Assembly: GCA_034770075.1 (NCBI GenBank)
Contig: CM068387.1
Span: 80,973,971 to 81,037,970 of the forward strand
Direction of reading: 5' to 3'
Length of the DNA: 64,000 bases
Source: Aralia elata
Lineage: Eukaryota > Streptophyta > Magnoliopsida > Apiales > Araliaceae
Positions 21,111-34,836 of the stretch are shown here, one piece after another. Position 1 is the first letter of the stretch, and each line of letters begins with the position of its first letter. Both the position numbers and the translations under genes were made by a program. The notes beneath the pieces were generated by a model that was not told the DNA's origin, searched no databases, and saw only the letters and a list, made by a program, of their open reading frames with translations.

Positions 21111-24100
21111 ATGGAGGTTCCTCAAGAGCAAAAACAGAAACAGCAGGAGTTCATTGTAGCTACCATTACTGAGCTATCCCCTGAGGCTTATTCTTTTTCT
21201 TCAACTCCGACTCTGCCTGTTGTGGCTCGGTTCTGCTCCGAATCTGGATTTCCGGCGCTCCGATTTGATCAAGATGGTTCACAACTTCACTACTTCGAGC
21301 TTCAGCTATCTAAGGTTATTTTTCCATTTTTAAACTCACTTAATTATATATACTTTGCTTTGAAGAGTTGCATTTAAGTTGTTTAGTGGGATTTTGTTTT
21401 TCGTAAATAGTTGTTGTAGAGTTTTTGATGGGCTTAAGGTGGTTGCTCTGGATTAAAGAAATGTTGTTGATTTGCGAATATAATTTCCTTTCTGCAAGAA
21501 TTTTATGTGATATATTTGAGAGTGTATTTAACAGATGCTTATGTTTATTTATGTGGTGTTTCAGCTTTTCAAGTTTGGGCCTACACATTCAGTATGCATA
21601 TCTGAAGGTTATGAAACCAGCAAAGAGGTATGAAGTTTAAGTATGTTGGGTGATGTCCCTTTTTCCAGTTTTGAAAAGTTGTACTCTCTATGTCCCAATA
21701 TGGTCATCTTCATTGGCTATACTCATTTAAGTAATGTAATTAGTTTGGTATATAAAATTGTGGAGACTGTCCAAATAACTGGATGTTGCAGTATGGTAAC
21801 GGTTCGATAAGTAAAAATTGAGCTGATAAAGTTTTGGGACATCCAAACAAGGAAATCCAGGACAACTAATCTTGGATTGAAGGAGTGTATGGAAAGTAGA
21901 TTAGGTAATAGTTATCTTTAAATGAGTTTGAATATTAAGTTGCTTCAGCAGTTCCATGAAGTATCAAGTTCTGGTAACATTCTTGGAAATTAAACTTCTG
22001 TTCATTTGCATCACTAATATAATGATAATTGTCTTTTCTGTACTTAAAAGGTGTCACACTACGGATATATTAGAACTTCTCATTTTACGTTTTTATTCGA
22101 GTTATTATGTAAAAATTGTATTCAGTTTTAGTTGTCTGTCTGTTAACATTCTTACTTTTGAATCAGACACTCTATTCATGGGGAATCACCATTCAATTTA
22201 GAAACGAGGAGGAAACTAGAAACTTCCATTGTGCATTTGAGCAATGGAAGAAGGAAGTTATTGTTCAAGGTGCTGTTTTAATATCTATCTGTGATTTATG
22301 TGAGGAAGATCATTTATATATCATGTCACCTCGATTTGCATGTCATATATAATCTTGTTCGTCATGATTCTTGCGGCTCTTCTTTTTTAATGTTTTTTCC
22401 CCCACAATATTCAAAAAGGCGCTAGGCTGACCTAGGTGGCGGAGGGGGTGCATAGGCCACCTGGTGCCTAGGTGTTATTAATACTTATATGTCTATTGTA
22501 CTATTGTATATACTATATAAAACATATCTATAGATGTAAAGATTATAAATTTACATGAAAAATTATCAAAATATCAATCTTATGAGGCATATCAAATTTA
22601 TTTCAAGCATTATAGAGCTTTAAAACCTCCATATAGGCGGAAGCTAGGTGCTCAAACAAATTGAGGACGTAGAGGATTGCCTAGAGCCTAGGCAAGGATT
22701 TATAGAACACTTTTTGTTTTCTAAAATATCAGTTGTTGCATTTTGCGTTGAACTTATTGGTCATGTTAAAGCTATCAAGTCTTCTACTTGAAATTGTAGA
22801 AAAGGTTGATCGAAAGGGATAAAAAATTTGATTTAAGTGAAGCTTCTATGTTAATTCACGTGTTAAGGTGTTCAAAAGCATATAGATAGGATAACAAACT
22901 CATGCCTTAAGAGTGTGTATGAAATGCAAATCTATAATATTCAAGCTAAGAAACGTTATTAAATATTGTTGCACGAAGGAGCCTAATTGGTGGTTGGTTT
23001 TTTTTCCAGGATCACATTTACCTAATGGAACTGTATTAGATTCTAAAAGCAAGTTTGATGATAAAATAGAGGCATCTTCTGCAAAAATGTATTTCCATTA
23101 CTATGGGCAACTACTACATCAGCAAAATATGTTGCAGGACTATGTGAGGACAGGTTATATCTCCAAGATGCAATCTGTAACTTGTTTTTTCCGTCTCGTC
23201 TTCAATATCAGCTTTTGAGATTTTTCAATTAGAGGTTCATTTTTCCCATAGTACTGACATGTTTTAGTTCGAGGTTTTCTCTACTCCTCTCTGTTGCTAA
23301 GAGTTTTTATATCTCAGTAAAGCACATATAAATGTTTATGTACTTGCAAAGTGACGAGATGTGCTCGTTCCAGGAAGCTACTATGCTGCAGTAATCGAGA
23401 ATCGTGCAGATTTTGTTGGTCGTGTAGTGGTTGATGTTGGCGCCGGTAGTGGCATTCTGTCATTATTTGCTGCTCAGGTAGACTTAGTAATCAGCACAAA
23501 TTATTATGAACTGTATTTTGGCCTAATATTTTTATATTCGTGTGGAAATCTGTGAGTAGAATATTAGTGGTTTACTGTAAAATATGTTCTAATCTCTCTC
23601 TTTGTATCTATCTATGTTTACAAACAATATTAGGCTGGTGCGAAACATGTTTACGCTGTTGAAGCATCTGAGATGGCAGAATATGCTCGCAAGCTCATTG
23701 CTGGAAACCCATTGCTGGGTCAGAAAATTACGGTGAGCCTTAACGTTCTCCTACAAGCCAACCTAGTTACTTATCTTTAGATTCTTGTCTCATTCCTTGG
23801 TGGTTTTCTTTTATCTAAACCAAAGGTAGTGAAGGGTAAAGTTGAAGATGTTGAGTTGCCTGAGAAAGCAGATATTTTGATTTCTGAGCCAATGGGTAAG
23901 TTAAATTCTTGAGAAACGAAATATTCATGGGCATGCTATTTTTCTTTGACTGTTGAACTTCAGCTTTATTTAAAACAAAATTAACTTTGTTTGTATTTAC
24001 TTTGTCAGTTTTTTTTTTATATATAGGCAGTTATGAAGATGACATACCACTTGAAATTCTGATTGGCGCTTGTTGTTTTTAAAATGAGTTCAAAGCATAC

Positions 24101-27100
24101 AAGTGCACTTGGTTAATTCTCACACAGTAATTCAAAGGGGTTATTACCAGAATTTGTGAATTTTATATCCTGTAAAAAAATCATAATCTAGTTGATCTAC
24201 TTCAAAAGCATCGAAGACTGATAGGTTTGAAATGTGAACAAATGTGACTGACTTGATCTAAATTATATCTAAATAATTGTACCTCTCCATTTGCAAGTGA
24301 AATGTATTGTCAGAGCAAGATTAGTAATTTATAAGCAAAACAATTCTCAAAATTCGATCCACTCTTCAAAATCTAAGATTTAGAGTGATAGTTATAGTTG
24401 GAAATGTGAACTGGGTTTACTAGACCTAATTACTGTACTTGTAACGTTGTTTTGGTAACGGAAGTTACTTTGTCAGAGAAAATTACAACTTTTTAAGCAC
24501 AAGTATGCTACCAATGGTGCAAAACTTTCTCTGACAATATCACCAACCTTTTGTGAAAGTGATTCACTCTCCAAACTTCAAATTTTTTAGGATTGGCGTT
24601 CTTTAACGGGAAATGGTTTAGCATGTTGATTAATATAAGTGAATCACTACATTTATGACGTTTAGAGATCAGTGTTGCTGTATCTTCCTCTTTTATGAAT
24701 TTGGTAGGTTGGAGTATAAGTGCGCGACTTTACTTTTTACTATATTAGGTAGGATGTCTTTTCAACATGTTTTAGGGTCTTATGGCTTAGTTGATCATCT
24801 ACATCAAATTGCCATGGATCAAGGTAAAAACTGTAGTGGAAATTCATATATAATAGATTTTAGCTCTCTCTCTCCCCCCCTCTCATCTTGTTGTCTCTTC
24901 TGTTATACATGAGAAAAATTGTATGTTAAGATTCTCCCTTCTACCTTCTGTCCTCTTTCTGTTCATTTGCTTCTACAATTTTTTCTTTAATCTTCTTGGA
25001 ACATAGGATTACTCGTTCATTCATATGTCTGAAGTAATAATTAGAGAGACTGGTCACTTAATTATAGAAGTCAGTGACCTGGTCACAAATATTTAGATAC
25101 GATTGCATCTCATATCAGAGTTTATCACAGAAGAAAAGGCTGACAATGGTGAAGAAGATGAAGGATGATAGACACGATGGTGTATAATGTGGAGAGCACA
25201 AGAGCAAGAAGATTGGAAGAAGCAGTAGCTGGGGAGGCTTAGGTGGTGTTTGTTTAGAGCTGAATGGCTGAATCGGTCATCCATTCAGTGCGTTTGTTTT
25301 GAATAAAAATCGTCTGAATGGTTGAATCGGTCAGATTTTTGGGCTGAATGGCTAAGTATGAATTTTTTGGCTGAATGACCTGAATGACTGCTGAATGAAG
25401 TATTTTATATTTATTTTTTTTACAATATTAACTATTATATTAAGTAATATTAAATAAATTTACAACAATTTTGAATTTTTTCAGACGGGTAAAATAATAA
25501 AAATCTGTTATTCAGATGTTTCAGACATGTCAATTATCAAACAACTTTTTTCATTCAGTATTCAGAATTCTGCTTCATTCAGCTCATTCAGATTACTTAA
25601 ACATTCAGAACTATTTCATTCAGTTTTATCAAACACCCCCTTACTTGTCTTTACAGTGCATTAATGAATCTATCTTTGCTAAGTCAAGATGAACTTTTTT
25701 CTAGATAGGTCACAAGGGGGTGCACCAAGTTTGTTGGGAATAGCCGAATAGGAATACAATATCAAATTATTCAGGAAATGTATAGTTTAATTTGGAAAGA
25801 TAATGAGATCATGTAGGATTTAAAGTTAGTTATTTATGCTTCTACTATATGATGCATCCTCGTATTCAGGTGGTATAAAGAAGAGGAGCTTCTTGCTTAT
25901 TTTTTGTTTTTCTGTATTGTTGTCTTTTGTATCTGAAAGATGAGTGCGCTTTTGGGTTGCTAATTCGATTGGCGCATGCTCATCTCCAGTTTGTTCACTT
26001 ATTTCTCGCTGAATGCAAGGATAGGTAAGACTTAAATTTGCGTTGTGTCCATAATTTCTGTGAATGGTTTATAAATTCTGCTATCTTCGTAGTTACGCAT
26101 AATGCTATAAATTATTTTGTCAGGTTATGTGTTTTAATCTGTTGTTATCACCCTAAATTGTTAGTTGTTTAGAGTATAACTAAGGCTGCTTATTGTTTTC
26201 TTTCTTTTACCTGTTGCAGGCACCTTATTAATCAATGAGAGAATGTTAGAGTCCTACGTGATTGCAAGAGATCGGTTTCTTGTTCCTAATGGAAAAATGT
26301 TTCCTATGTTGGGGAGGTGACTTCACTTGGAACTCCTCCTTTTCCAATAATTGTTGGGCCATTTGCAGTTGAACATGTATGAAAGTTAATGACGGTTATG
26401 GTTGTTTTATTAGGTCACCTTATTTCAGGAAAAAGAAGACCTTATGATATTTGATTTTTATGTGAAGCTTAAAATTTAAAACAATCCATTTTAATGATCT
26501 TAAAATCATATATCTGTTTTCAAACATTAGCATAAAGAAATTATATTCGTTGCGTGAAATAGGTTCTTTTAGAATCAATTTCAAACCATCTGCTATTATT
26601 CTTACCGTGGGACCTTTGCATGCTTAGTCATTTTGTATACCCTTATTACCCTCTAAGATATTAAAAATTATGTTGCTTGGCTTTCCTCTACCTTGCAGTA
26701 ATTGTTTTGATCCATTTGGTAAACTTTTGCATGTGATGTCTCTATTTTGCAGTAAAAAATTTGCATTCTCTAATTACATTTTTTATTCTTTCCTCGTCCT
26801 CTCATTTCTTTGTATTTTTGTAGAGATATTTTACTGCATACACACACATGGACATGTTTTTTTGCTATAATGCGGTGGTTATATTATGATGTGACGTCTT
26901 CTTGTTATCTTCTGGTGTGTCTGTATGTGTTGGTTTTCTTTTCTTTTTTGTGGGAGGCGAAGGGTTTGGTCGTGATGATTCTGCAGTTATGGGTCTTATT
27001 ATACATTGTTATTTGTCATTTCTGCTTCTGATGACTTTTGTCTGCTCTGTAGAATACATATGGCACCATTCAGTGATGAATACTTATTTGTTGAGATTGC

Positions 27101-30100
27101 GAATAAGGTAAGCAAATGTTATCGTTCTTTAATTAGATACAAGCAATTGGGATGATTTTGTTGTCTTTCATTCTTGCTATTGTTTTATTTATTAATTTAT
27201 TGTTGGGTTTGCATTTATTATATTTGAGGTTCAACAATGGTATCTGATAATTTTAGTAATTTTCCCGTGAGTCATTTCATTGGTCAATCACTTTTCCTTT
27301 TATCATGTTTACGCAGTACATTAGTTGTTGGTGCCACAGATATTTGTGCAACATATTCCGTAGTCATACCTGTGGTCATGGTCAGGACATAGTTAATTTT
27401 CTATTGCAAATACAAGATAAAAATAAGTGGCAAGGAAATTTCAAAAATAACTACGGCGGGCATAGGTAATTCTCTAATGCAAATACTAGATAAAAAATAA
27501 GTGGCAAGGAAACTTCAAAATAACTATGGTTTTTATTCCATGAGACTTGATTACATAGAACGTTTTGTTCCAATCATGAACCTCACGAATATAGGATAAA
27601 GGATCTGTCAGAAATATTTATGCCTTACTTATCAGGTCAGGAACATGGGATTGGTCCTTGTACTATTAACCAAGCCAGAATTCTATCTGTTTAGCTGTTT
27701 GCTGAGTAGTTTATTCAAGTTATCTGTCTTGGTCAATTGTTTTGAATATATTATTTAACAATATAGATTTATGTTTTGATAGTTTAATGTTCGAAGCAGA
27801 ATGTGCTAAATTTATATGCTTTCCCTGTGTAGAGTAGATTATTTAAAAAATTATTCTATCTCAAATACTATATCTGTTTCTTAGCATCTGGTTTGTTGAG
27901 AAGTAGAGGTCCTATGGTTATTACTCTTTGTTCTCCAGGCCCTTTTTTGGCAGCAACAAAATTATTACGGGGTTGATTTGACAGCCTTACATGGAACTGC
28001 ATTTCAGGGATACTTCTCTCAGGTAAATCTTGCTTATTTCTGTCTCCATTATTTGAAATTAATGACTGCTTGTGGTTCTAGATGTTGTTTTTTGCACATA
28101 TTCTTAATCATGTTCAAATTCTAAGTTCTAGACCCTGTTTTTGCACATATTCTTAATCATGTGGAAATATTACTTTTTTAGAACCATCATCTGCTTTTGC
28201 CTTTAATCATTTGCAAATATTACGTTTTTGGAACCATTATCTGCTTTTGCCTAAGCTTCTAAATTTCGTTTGCCAGCATTTTTTTGAATTATTAAATCGG
28301 TTTTGTTTGTTACTTTTTGATATTTAAAAATGTTATTTCATGCTGGAGGATTCATCCTCCTGTTTGTCTGTTTCAATCCCCTTTTATTCTTGCCAACTCA
28401 ATTTTGGTAGAGGGACTTGGGATTTGAGTCATGGCAACATGCACTATATATATATACATATATACTTAAAAGATAAAATCAAAGATGTCCTGTTGATATC
28501 ATTTTATGCATTATTGTAAACATTTTGCTTCAATTCTGTCTTGTGAATATGATTTTAAGTCGCGTCCAGCTTTGGTACAAGCAGGTCATAGGGGACTGGT
28601 CTATCTTTGAAGCGATTGCTTATTTAAAAAAAAAAGAAAGAAAAAAGGAAAATGTAAAACCGAAAGGAATTTGGATTGGGGTTGAAGTTTGATAGTCATT
28701 TAATACTCCCAACATTCTGCAAAAATATGGTCCTTTGTTTTCGGTTTTATTGGCGCGGGTTTTAAGAGGTGCTGAAGATAATTTATACATTATGTTTAAT
28801 ACTTTCTCTATCCTAAAAAAGAGTTATGTTTTCAGTTTTCTTAAATACCAAGGAAGTAGGATTCTTTTTTAGGACAAACGAATGTATTTTTAATATACTT
28901 GAAAAATACAGTAGAACCTCTATAAATTAATACTGGATAAATTAATAATCTCTCCAAAATAATATTTTTTCCCAGTCCCGACTTGGGCTAATGGGATAAA
29001 TTAATAATTTCGATAAAATAATAATTTTTAAAAAGACCCTTATATAAATATATGGTCCCATCAAAATCATAAATTAATTATTCTTTTAAATTACAAATAT
29101 ATCTAGGGTAATCTTGTAAAATATGATTCTATTCTCATTTGTTTTGTCTTGAAATTCAAATCTAATTGAATTTCATCCTTAATTTTTCTCATTGCGTCCA
29201 AAAGTTCAGGTGTTGCATTCTCGAATTGTAATAAAAACTTGTGAAGAGTTGTTGACGCTATGAGTGTTTCCTTTCGCGTTATTGGTTCCAAAGGTATTTA
29301 AAAAATAAAATAAAATGTGAATGTAATTTGAAAAGTGGATACAATGAACATTATTTAATTATTAAAAATAATTAATATCACTTACAATGAATTCTATTAT
29401 TACATTAATTTAATAAGTATGATACATTGCATCAAAAAAAGTATGATATAAACATCAATAAAATGCAATAATTTTAATGTAATTAAATTTATGTTCACCG
29501 AATAGAAAAACACTCTTTAAATTAATAAATTATTAATTTATCGATTAAATAATAACTCTCTAAATTAATAAAAATTTTCAGTCCCAACAATATTAATTTA
29601 TAGAGGTTTTACTGTAGGATGAACTAATATATTGAAAATGTAAAAATATATTAAAAAAAATAATGCATAAATATGTTTCCCGCATGTCTTAAAATTTGAG
29701 CCAAAAGACACATTCCAAAACAAGGGGTTGTCCAATATTTGTAGGATGGTAGCAGTAGTGGCTGTTACTATTGGTCACCGAAATTCGTGTATGCTGCTTA
29801 CCGACACATCCAGGGGAAACTTAAAATGAAAAATAAACTTTAATTAGCTAATTTTTTCAGAGAGATTATTTTCTTGCTCATTCTTCTTTGGTGCATTCGT
29901 TAGTGGAATGAAATTGGAGCTCACTAGATGAATATCTTATAGAGGAAGGCAATCAGTTAAAATCTGTCTTGCGTAAGTGATCTTGATATCCATAATATGC
30001 AACAGGAGAATTTACTGTGGAAAAACTTGTAAGAGGTTACGGAGGTTTTGGTTATCCTATCAGGAGGAGAACCTCGTTGTCAGGTCTAGTTGTGGCCTGT

Positions 30101-33100
30101 AGGAAATATGAGAGGTGTTGGAGGGTACATCCAATATGACTCCCCTACCAAAGACAAAACTTTTTACTTTTACAAAGGGGTAGATGATGCATGAGGGAGG
30201 GTTATACCCCCAATCCCTTCTGGCATTTCCCCTTTGAAATGTCGCTTGGTAGCATTTTCAAAGTGAGACACCACTAGGTACATGTATACGTTGTTATATG
30301 CAAGTCTGCCCCTTTTTAGTACCGGAACTTATTCATCTTGTTGGCTGTTGCCTATAGAGAAGCATGGCCATCAGGTGGAAACCATTAGGTTTTTAGTGTA
30401 CATCAAGCATAAACAACTCTGATTGTTGAGAATTTTCAGATTTAGATTATTTTAGTAGCAATCTTTATAGACGTTTCATGTTTTTCTGTTGTAAATGTAT
30501 GTATTTACATATTCATTTTAGTATAAATTATATTTTCTTTTTCAATCTGTGTTGAGTTGGATGTTTATGTAATAACTCTAAATATATTTTATGTAATAAC
30601 TCTAAATATATGATCACAACCTGTTCTTGATTCTTTAATTTTTTACTCGTAGGTAAATTATTATGTGGAAATTTGGATATCTAACTAATTTGGATTTTTG
30701 GCTGTTGCATATTTTTTCCTTTTTCCGTTTCGTTGTTAATTTGTTGTTCTCATCCCATGAAGAGGATTGTTTTTGTAGAAGGAATGCTAAAACCATACCT
30801 ATTAAAACAGTATTAGTGAAAATAACTAAATGTCTTTGTATTCATTTCCTTATCTTCCCACCACCAAAAAGGGAACATTTAATGGCTCCTCCTGGGGATG
30901 GTTTACAATGGAAATTGTTGAGAGGATTTTCTATTGAGGTTTTCTGTGCTACAAGTCTCTCTTATGTTAAATTGATGCACATGCTCAAATTGGTATGTAA
31001 TTATTGATACTTTCCAGAACAGTCATGTGTGTGGGCTTCCTACCTATCACATTGACTTACCATTTTTTTTACCTTTTATTATGATGACAACATAGAAACT
31101 AAATTTGTTACTGTATTGCTGTGAACCGTGTGTTTTGTTCCCTTACTTTTCTCTATGTTTTATATAGCCAGTGGTGGATGCATTTGATCCGAGGTTATTG
31201 GTGTCTCCTGCAATATCTCATGTGATAAACTTCACTTCTGTAAAGGTATAGTTAATTCTTTGTATTATATCCGTGCCTGCTAACTACTGTACATTTTTCT
31301 CTATCTTTGCAAAGTTGCATTTCAATTTTCAAATTCCATGATAATCTTTGCATAAAGAACCCCTTCCTTATATTTGGTTATCATATGTATATGTCTTCCT
31401 CTGTTATAAAATTCAAGTCATCTACTGAATGCCTGAACCTTATCTCACGAATCTACTATTTAGTACTTGCAGTGTGCTGATTGAGTTCTTTATATTCGGA
31501 AAGTAGTAGTTCTTACTTATAAGCTGCATTTTATTCCATGAAAAGTTGTTCAGCACTTGAACAACATCTAATTAGAGCCTATGCAACTTCTCCATAATGC
31601 ATGGTTGTGAAGTCCAATTTAAAGAGAATGAGTTTGGTGTTATAATAGTTAAATCACTTGTAAAAATGAGAGGAAAATGCAAATTACCACCTGTGTTTAG
31701 CCAAAGTTCTAACCGACCACCTGCGGTTTTGAGTCTAGTGCCACAAGCCCACAATAATCAATTAATGGCACATGGCAAAAGAATTGTGTCACTTGGCTTG
31801 AAACCACATGATTTTTTTGTATCTATTAGTACCACAGGTGGTCATATAATTTGCATTTTACTCTAAAAATAGTAATCAATAGTAAATAATTAAGCATAAG
31901 AGTGTTGAGAGGGAATAATCGATGTTTAGGAAGTGGTAGAATTCAAAATAAGTGTAGCGGTCTTGAAAAATTAGTGTATATGGCCATAAATGTGTAGACC
32001 TTCTCCCAGATGCTGTGTTCATGACTTCATTCACTTACAATTAGTATATATGGTTCGTTTCTTTTACATATGTTTTGATATGGGACTAGGGTATTACGAT
32101 CTCCCCACTAAGCCTCTAACATTTTAGAAATGGCTCCCCCCCATCTATACTATGTAGTACTTTGTCTCGCATAGCACTTAGTTCCTACAAAGAGCACCTT
32201 GAGCCATCTATTTTTGGCCCACACTCAAAAGTCATGACTAGGTATTTGTACTTTTAATACTACAGTGAAGACCTTATATACGATTCGGTCTTTCCAACAT
32301 GTTTTGATGTGGGACTGGTCTATTACAAATATTTGGTTATAAACCATGTTTGTGGCACTGATTTTGGGACATTCAAATTTTTTTAGAAACAGTGTTTTTA
32401 ATTTATGTTTTTCTAAGGTATTCATTAACATTTAAGTTACAAGTAAAAGAAAAAAATAAAAAATATTATGTTTAAATGTCTCAATGTCACGTCTTAATTT
32501 TTGTGTTGTTAAAATGACTTCGAACTGTGACTTATAAAATAGAGGGGAGGGAGTATAAGTTATTACGATTTCATTTCATAAATAAGAATTTATAGCTTCA
32601 ATGAAACTTGTAGCAAGCTATTATGCTATTTATAAATCTGATAAAGAGTGAATTAATTTGGTATCAAAAATAATTGAAACAATAATTTATACATGTCATT
32701 TTTTCAACAACAACCACAACAACAACGAAAAGAAATAATCAATAGTGGCTCAACTTGCTGGTAAAGGTGGGAAGTGGTTCTGATTGCTATAAGAGATGGG
32801 GAGTAGAGAGAAGCAAAAAGTTTGAGATGAGAGAAAGCGCCCTGAAGCCAAGGGAGGGGAGAGTTGGTTGTTTTGATTTAGAGGAAACGGGAACTTATCG
32901 TCTCTGACAGAAAAAAGAAAGAAATAGTTGGCAGTTTTATACTTCTAGCCTATATAGTTGTATAAAATGTAAAATAGTACAACTGTATATGCACAAAGTA
33001 CAACTTGCAAAACAGGATTGCTGAACATTTTTTGGTTAGGAACTGTGCGGAGCTTTTGTGGACCTTTTAATTTAACTTTTGTTAGGAAGCTGGTTCAGTA

Positions 33101-34836
33101 GTGGAAGCTGTATATAAGAATTTAAATGCCACCTTTTGTGGTGAGAACTTTTGTAGTACTCAATTATTGACTAGCATTATTCTTATCACCTTTTCATTTT
33201 TTGCTGTAACTTATCCTTACCTTGGTAGGCTTTAGAACCAAAATGTTGTTTGTGTTTGATTTATTTTGATCAATAATATTTTACTTAAAGTATCTTTCCT
33301 ACTTTCATCCTACAGGAGGAAGACTTGTACGAAATTGACGTCCCTCTAAAATTTACATCGTCCGTGAGCACTAGAATACATGGATTGGCTTGCTGGTTTG
33401 ATGTATTATTTGATGGAAGGTATTATTTCATACTTAATGATCATGTGTATTTTGGCATTTCATGATAATCGATAATACTTCGTGAAGGTTTGAGCCCAAT
33501 CATGTCTTTACAAAAGTTGAACTCTTTGATCCACAGCACTGTCCAAAGGTGGCTAACTACTGCTCCTGGTGCACCTACAACCCACTGGTACCAACTACGC
33601 TGTGTTCTGTCTCAACCGCTTTATGTCATGCCAGGACAAGAAATAACCGGTCATCTTCACATGATTGCTCACAAAGCTCAAAGTTACACTATACATCTAA
33701 CGATGTCAGGTTGGTGTCTTTATTTGTGTTTCTTATTGAACTCTATAGTAGTTGATCAATTCTAACATGTAGTAAACTATATTTATTAGTTAAAATGTGG
33801 GGCCCTGGTGCTGAACAAGGAGGAATACTCCAAACATCATCTTGCAAGCTCGATCTGAAAGAGCCTTACTATCGCATGTCTCAACCACAAGCTTATTCGT
33901 TGACCCAAGATCAGCCACATCAGTTATTGCAAACACAGGTATTGAGTAATGCTGCATCATGATTTATATTAAACAGGGAATGAATAATCTTAATTGTTGA
34001 ATTTGCGCTTCTACCCGAACTCTTGTTTTTCTACTAAAAGACAAAATCAATGGTTTGTCAAACACTTATACACAAAATTTGTTTTTTTCTACTAAAATAC
34101 AAAAATCAATGTTTCCTTTGGGCTGTAGACTATTTTCCCTGTGTGCTAGTGGTGAAGATTGTATACTTTTGAATTTTGGGGTTGCATGAACCCTTGGGAA
34201 TCCATATGCTTCTTTGAATTCTCTTACGTGATTAGATAAAACTCAGAACGGTCTCATAGGGAAAGAATTTGAATGCAGAATACTCCCTTCATTCCAAAAT
34301 TAGAGAGAAATTTTGACTATCTGAAGTCCTTTTGCGATATCCTAAAATAAAAAATTGTTAAGGAATTCGTTTAAAGCTTAAGAACAAATATAGCGACTAG
34401 TAACAAAATTGATACAGAATTCGTTTGAATTTTAGTATTTTTCAAATTGACTCCAAAAAGTCCAAATGTATTTCTAATTTTGGGACGGAGGGAGTACTAT
34501 GCTAAAAATCTGTGTCTAGTTGTTTGTCGTTGCTACTGGCTTATCGGTGATTTTAATACGAAACCATTTTTTCCTAGGCAATTAATATGAAAATCATTTT
34601 GTTTTGCAAGTAGAGAAATTTTTGGTTACAGATTCGTCTTATTAGTTATTCTTATAACTTTTTTTTTTCTCTTTTAGAATTCATTCTGTAATTTTCCATC
34701 TTTTTCATGGCTAGAAGGAGCATGAGTGATTTTGTTTACCCCTTGACAGGAGGATATACAGATACAATCCCTGGATGATGAAGGACCCCAATTGATGCAA
34801 CAGCCATTAAAGGATTCTGTTGCTGGGCTCCATTGA
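21111..34836 (+). CDS. PRMT4: Type I protein arginine methyltransferase, CARM1/PRMT4 class
   Basis: Fifteen GT-AG exons with consistent phases, 537 residues: 21111-21314, 21565-21627, 22167-22269, 23010-23153, 23374-23477, 23634-23732, 23826-23895, 26220-26316, 27053-27107, 27939-28022, 31168-31245, 33316-33419, 33537-33709, 33790-33938, 34750-34836. It transfers methyl groups from S-adenosylmethionine to arginine (asymmetric dimethylation of histone H3 Arg17 in this class), acting in the nucleus. Visible hallmarks: an N-terminal PH-like domain, residues 1-130; YFHYYGQLLHQQNMLQD; SAM motif I VDVGAGSGILS (about 190-200); acidic VEAS; the double-E loop SEPMGTLLINERMLESY (about 257-273); FWQQQNYYG; and the THW loop in PTTHWYQLRC. 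Length agrees with plant PRMT4 proteins (about 530). The C-terminus is Q-rich and less conserved. Large introns 7, 10, 11 and 14 each carry a transposon. Arabidopsis PRMT4a/b act in flowering; here that role is inferred. Confidence 0.97.
22411..22725. mobile_element. Probable short transposon in CARM1 intron 3
   Basis: An island rich in GCCTAGG/CCTAGGC motifs: AAAAAGGCGCTAGGC at the left and GCCTAGGCAAGG...CACTTTTTG at the right form diverged inverted ends. The interior is AT-rich. Copies with such GGCGCCTAGGC ends are widespread in plant introns, but the superfamily is not assigned here. Confidence 0.45.
25242..25640. mobile_element. Tourist/PIF-Harbinger-like MITE in CARM1 intron 7
   Basis: GGTGGTGTTTG at the left end and CAAACACCCCC at the right end are flanked by TTA on both sides (25239-25241, 25641-25643). 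The interior has many CTGAATGG / CATTCAG subterminal repeats on both sides, the same family as the element at 8-429. Length 399 bp, noncoding. Confidence 0.85.
28909..29614. mobile_element. Emigrant/Lemi (pogo-like) element in CARM1 intron 10
   Basis: The terminal inverted repeats CAGTAGAACCTCTATAAATT and its reverse complement AATTTATAGAGGTTTTACTG are flanked by TA on both sides. These ends are those known for plant pogo-like elements (Emigrant, Lemi). Length 706 bp. It is a deletion derivative that keeps only a minus-strand fragment of the transposase (29103-29291). Confidence 0.9.
29103..29291 (-). pseudogene. Transposase C-terminal fragment of the pogo-like element
   Basis: A 62-residue open frame within the pogo-like element. 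It ends KQMRIESYFTRLP, similar in character to the KQ..I.S.F ends of CENP-B/Tigger-like plant transposases. It lacks the DNA-binding and DDE domains, so it is a nonfunctional remnant. The family assignment comes from the surrounding inverted repeats plus this ending and is an inference. Confidence 0.5.
31673..31864. mobile_element. Short MITE in CARM1 intron 11
   Basis: GAAAATGCAAATTACCACCT on the left pairs with AGGTGGTCATATAATTTGCA plus TTTTAC on the right. The interior is single-copy-looking and contains CACATGGCAAAAG. It resembles plant elements whose ends read GTAAAATGCAAATT-ACC. The exact target duplication is unclear. It produces chance open frames on both strands, which are not genes. 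Confidence 0.6.
34283..34494. mobile_element. Stowaway MITE in CARM1 intron 14
   Basis: The left end CTCCCTTCATTCCAAAATTA pairs with the right end TAATTTTGGGACGGAGGGAG, flanked by TA on each side (34281-34282 and 34495-34496). Length 212 bp, noncoding. It lies 255 bases before the final coding exon. Confidence 0.88.

Noticed and set aside
21340..21640. Open frames of 71-82 residues overlapping CARM1 exon 2
   Set aside because: They are intron read-through or antisense; only 21565-21627 matches the protein family.
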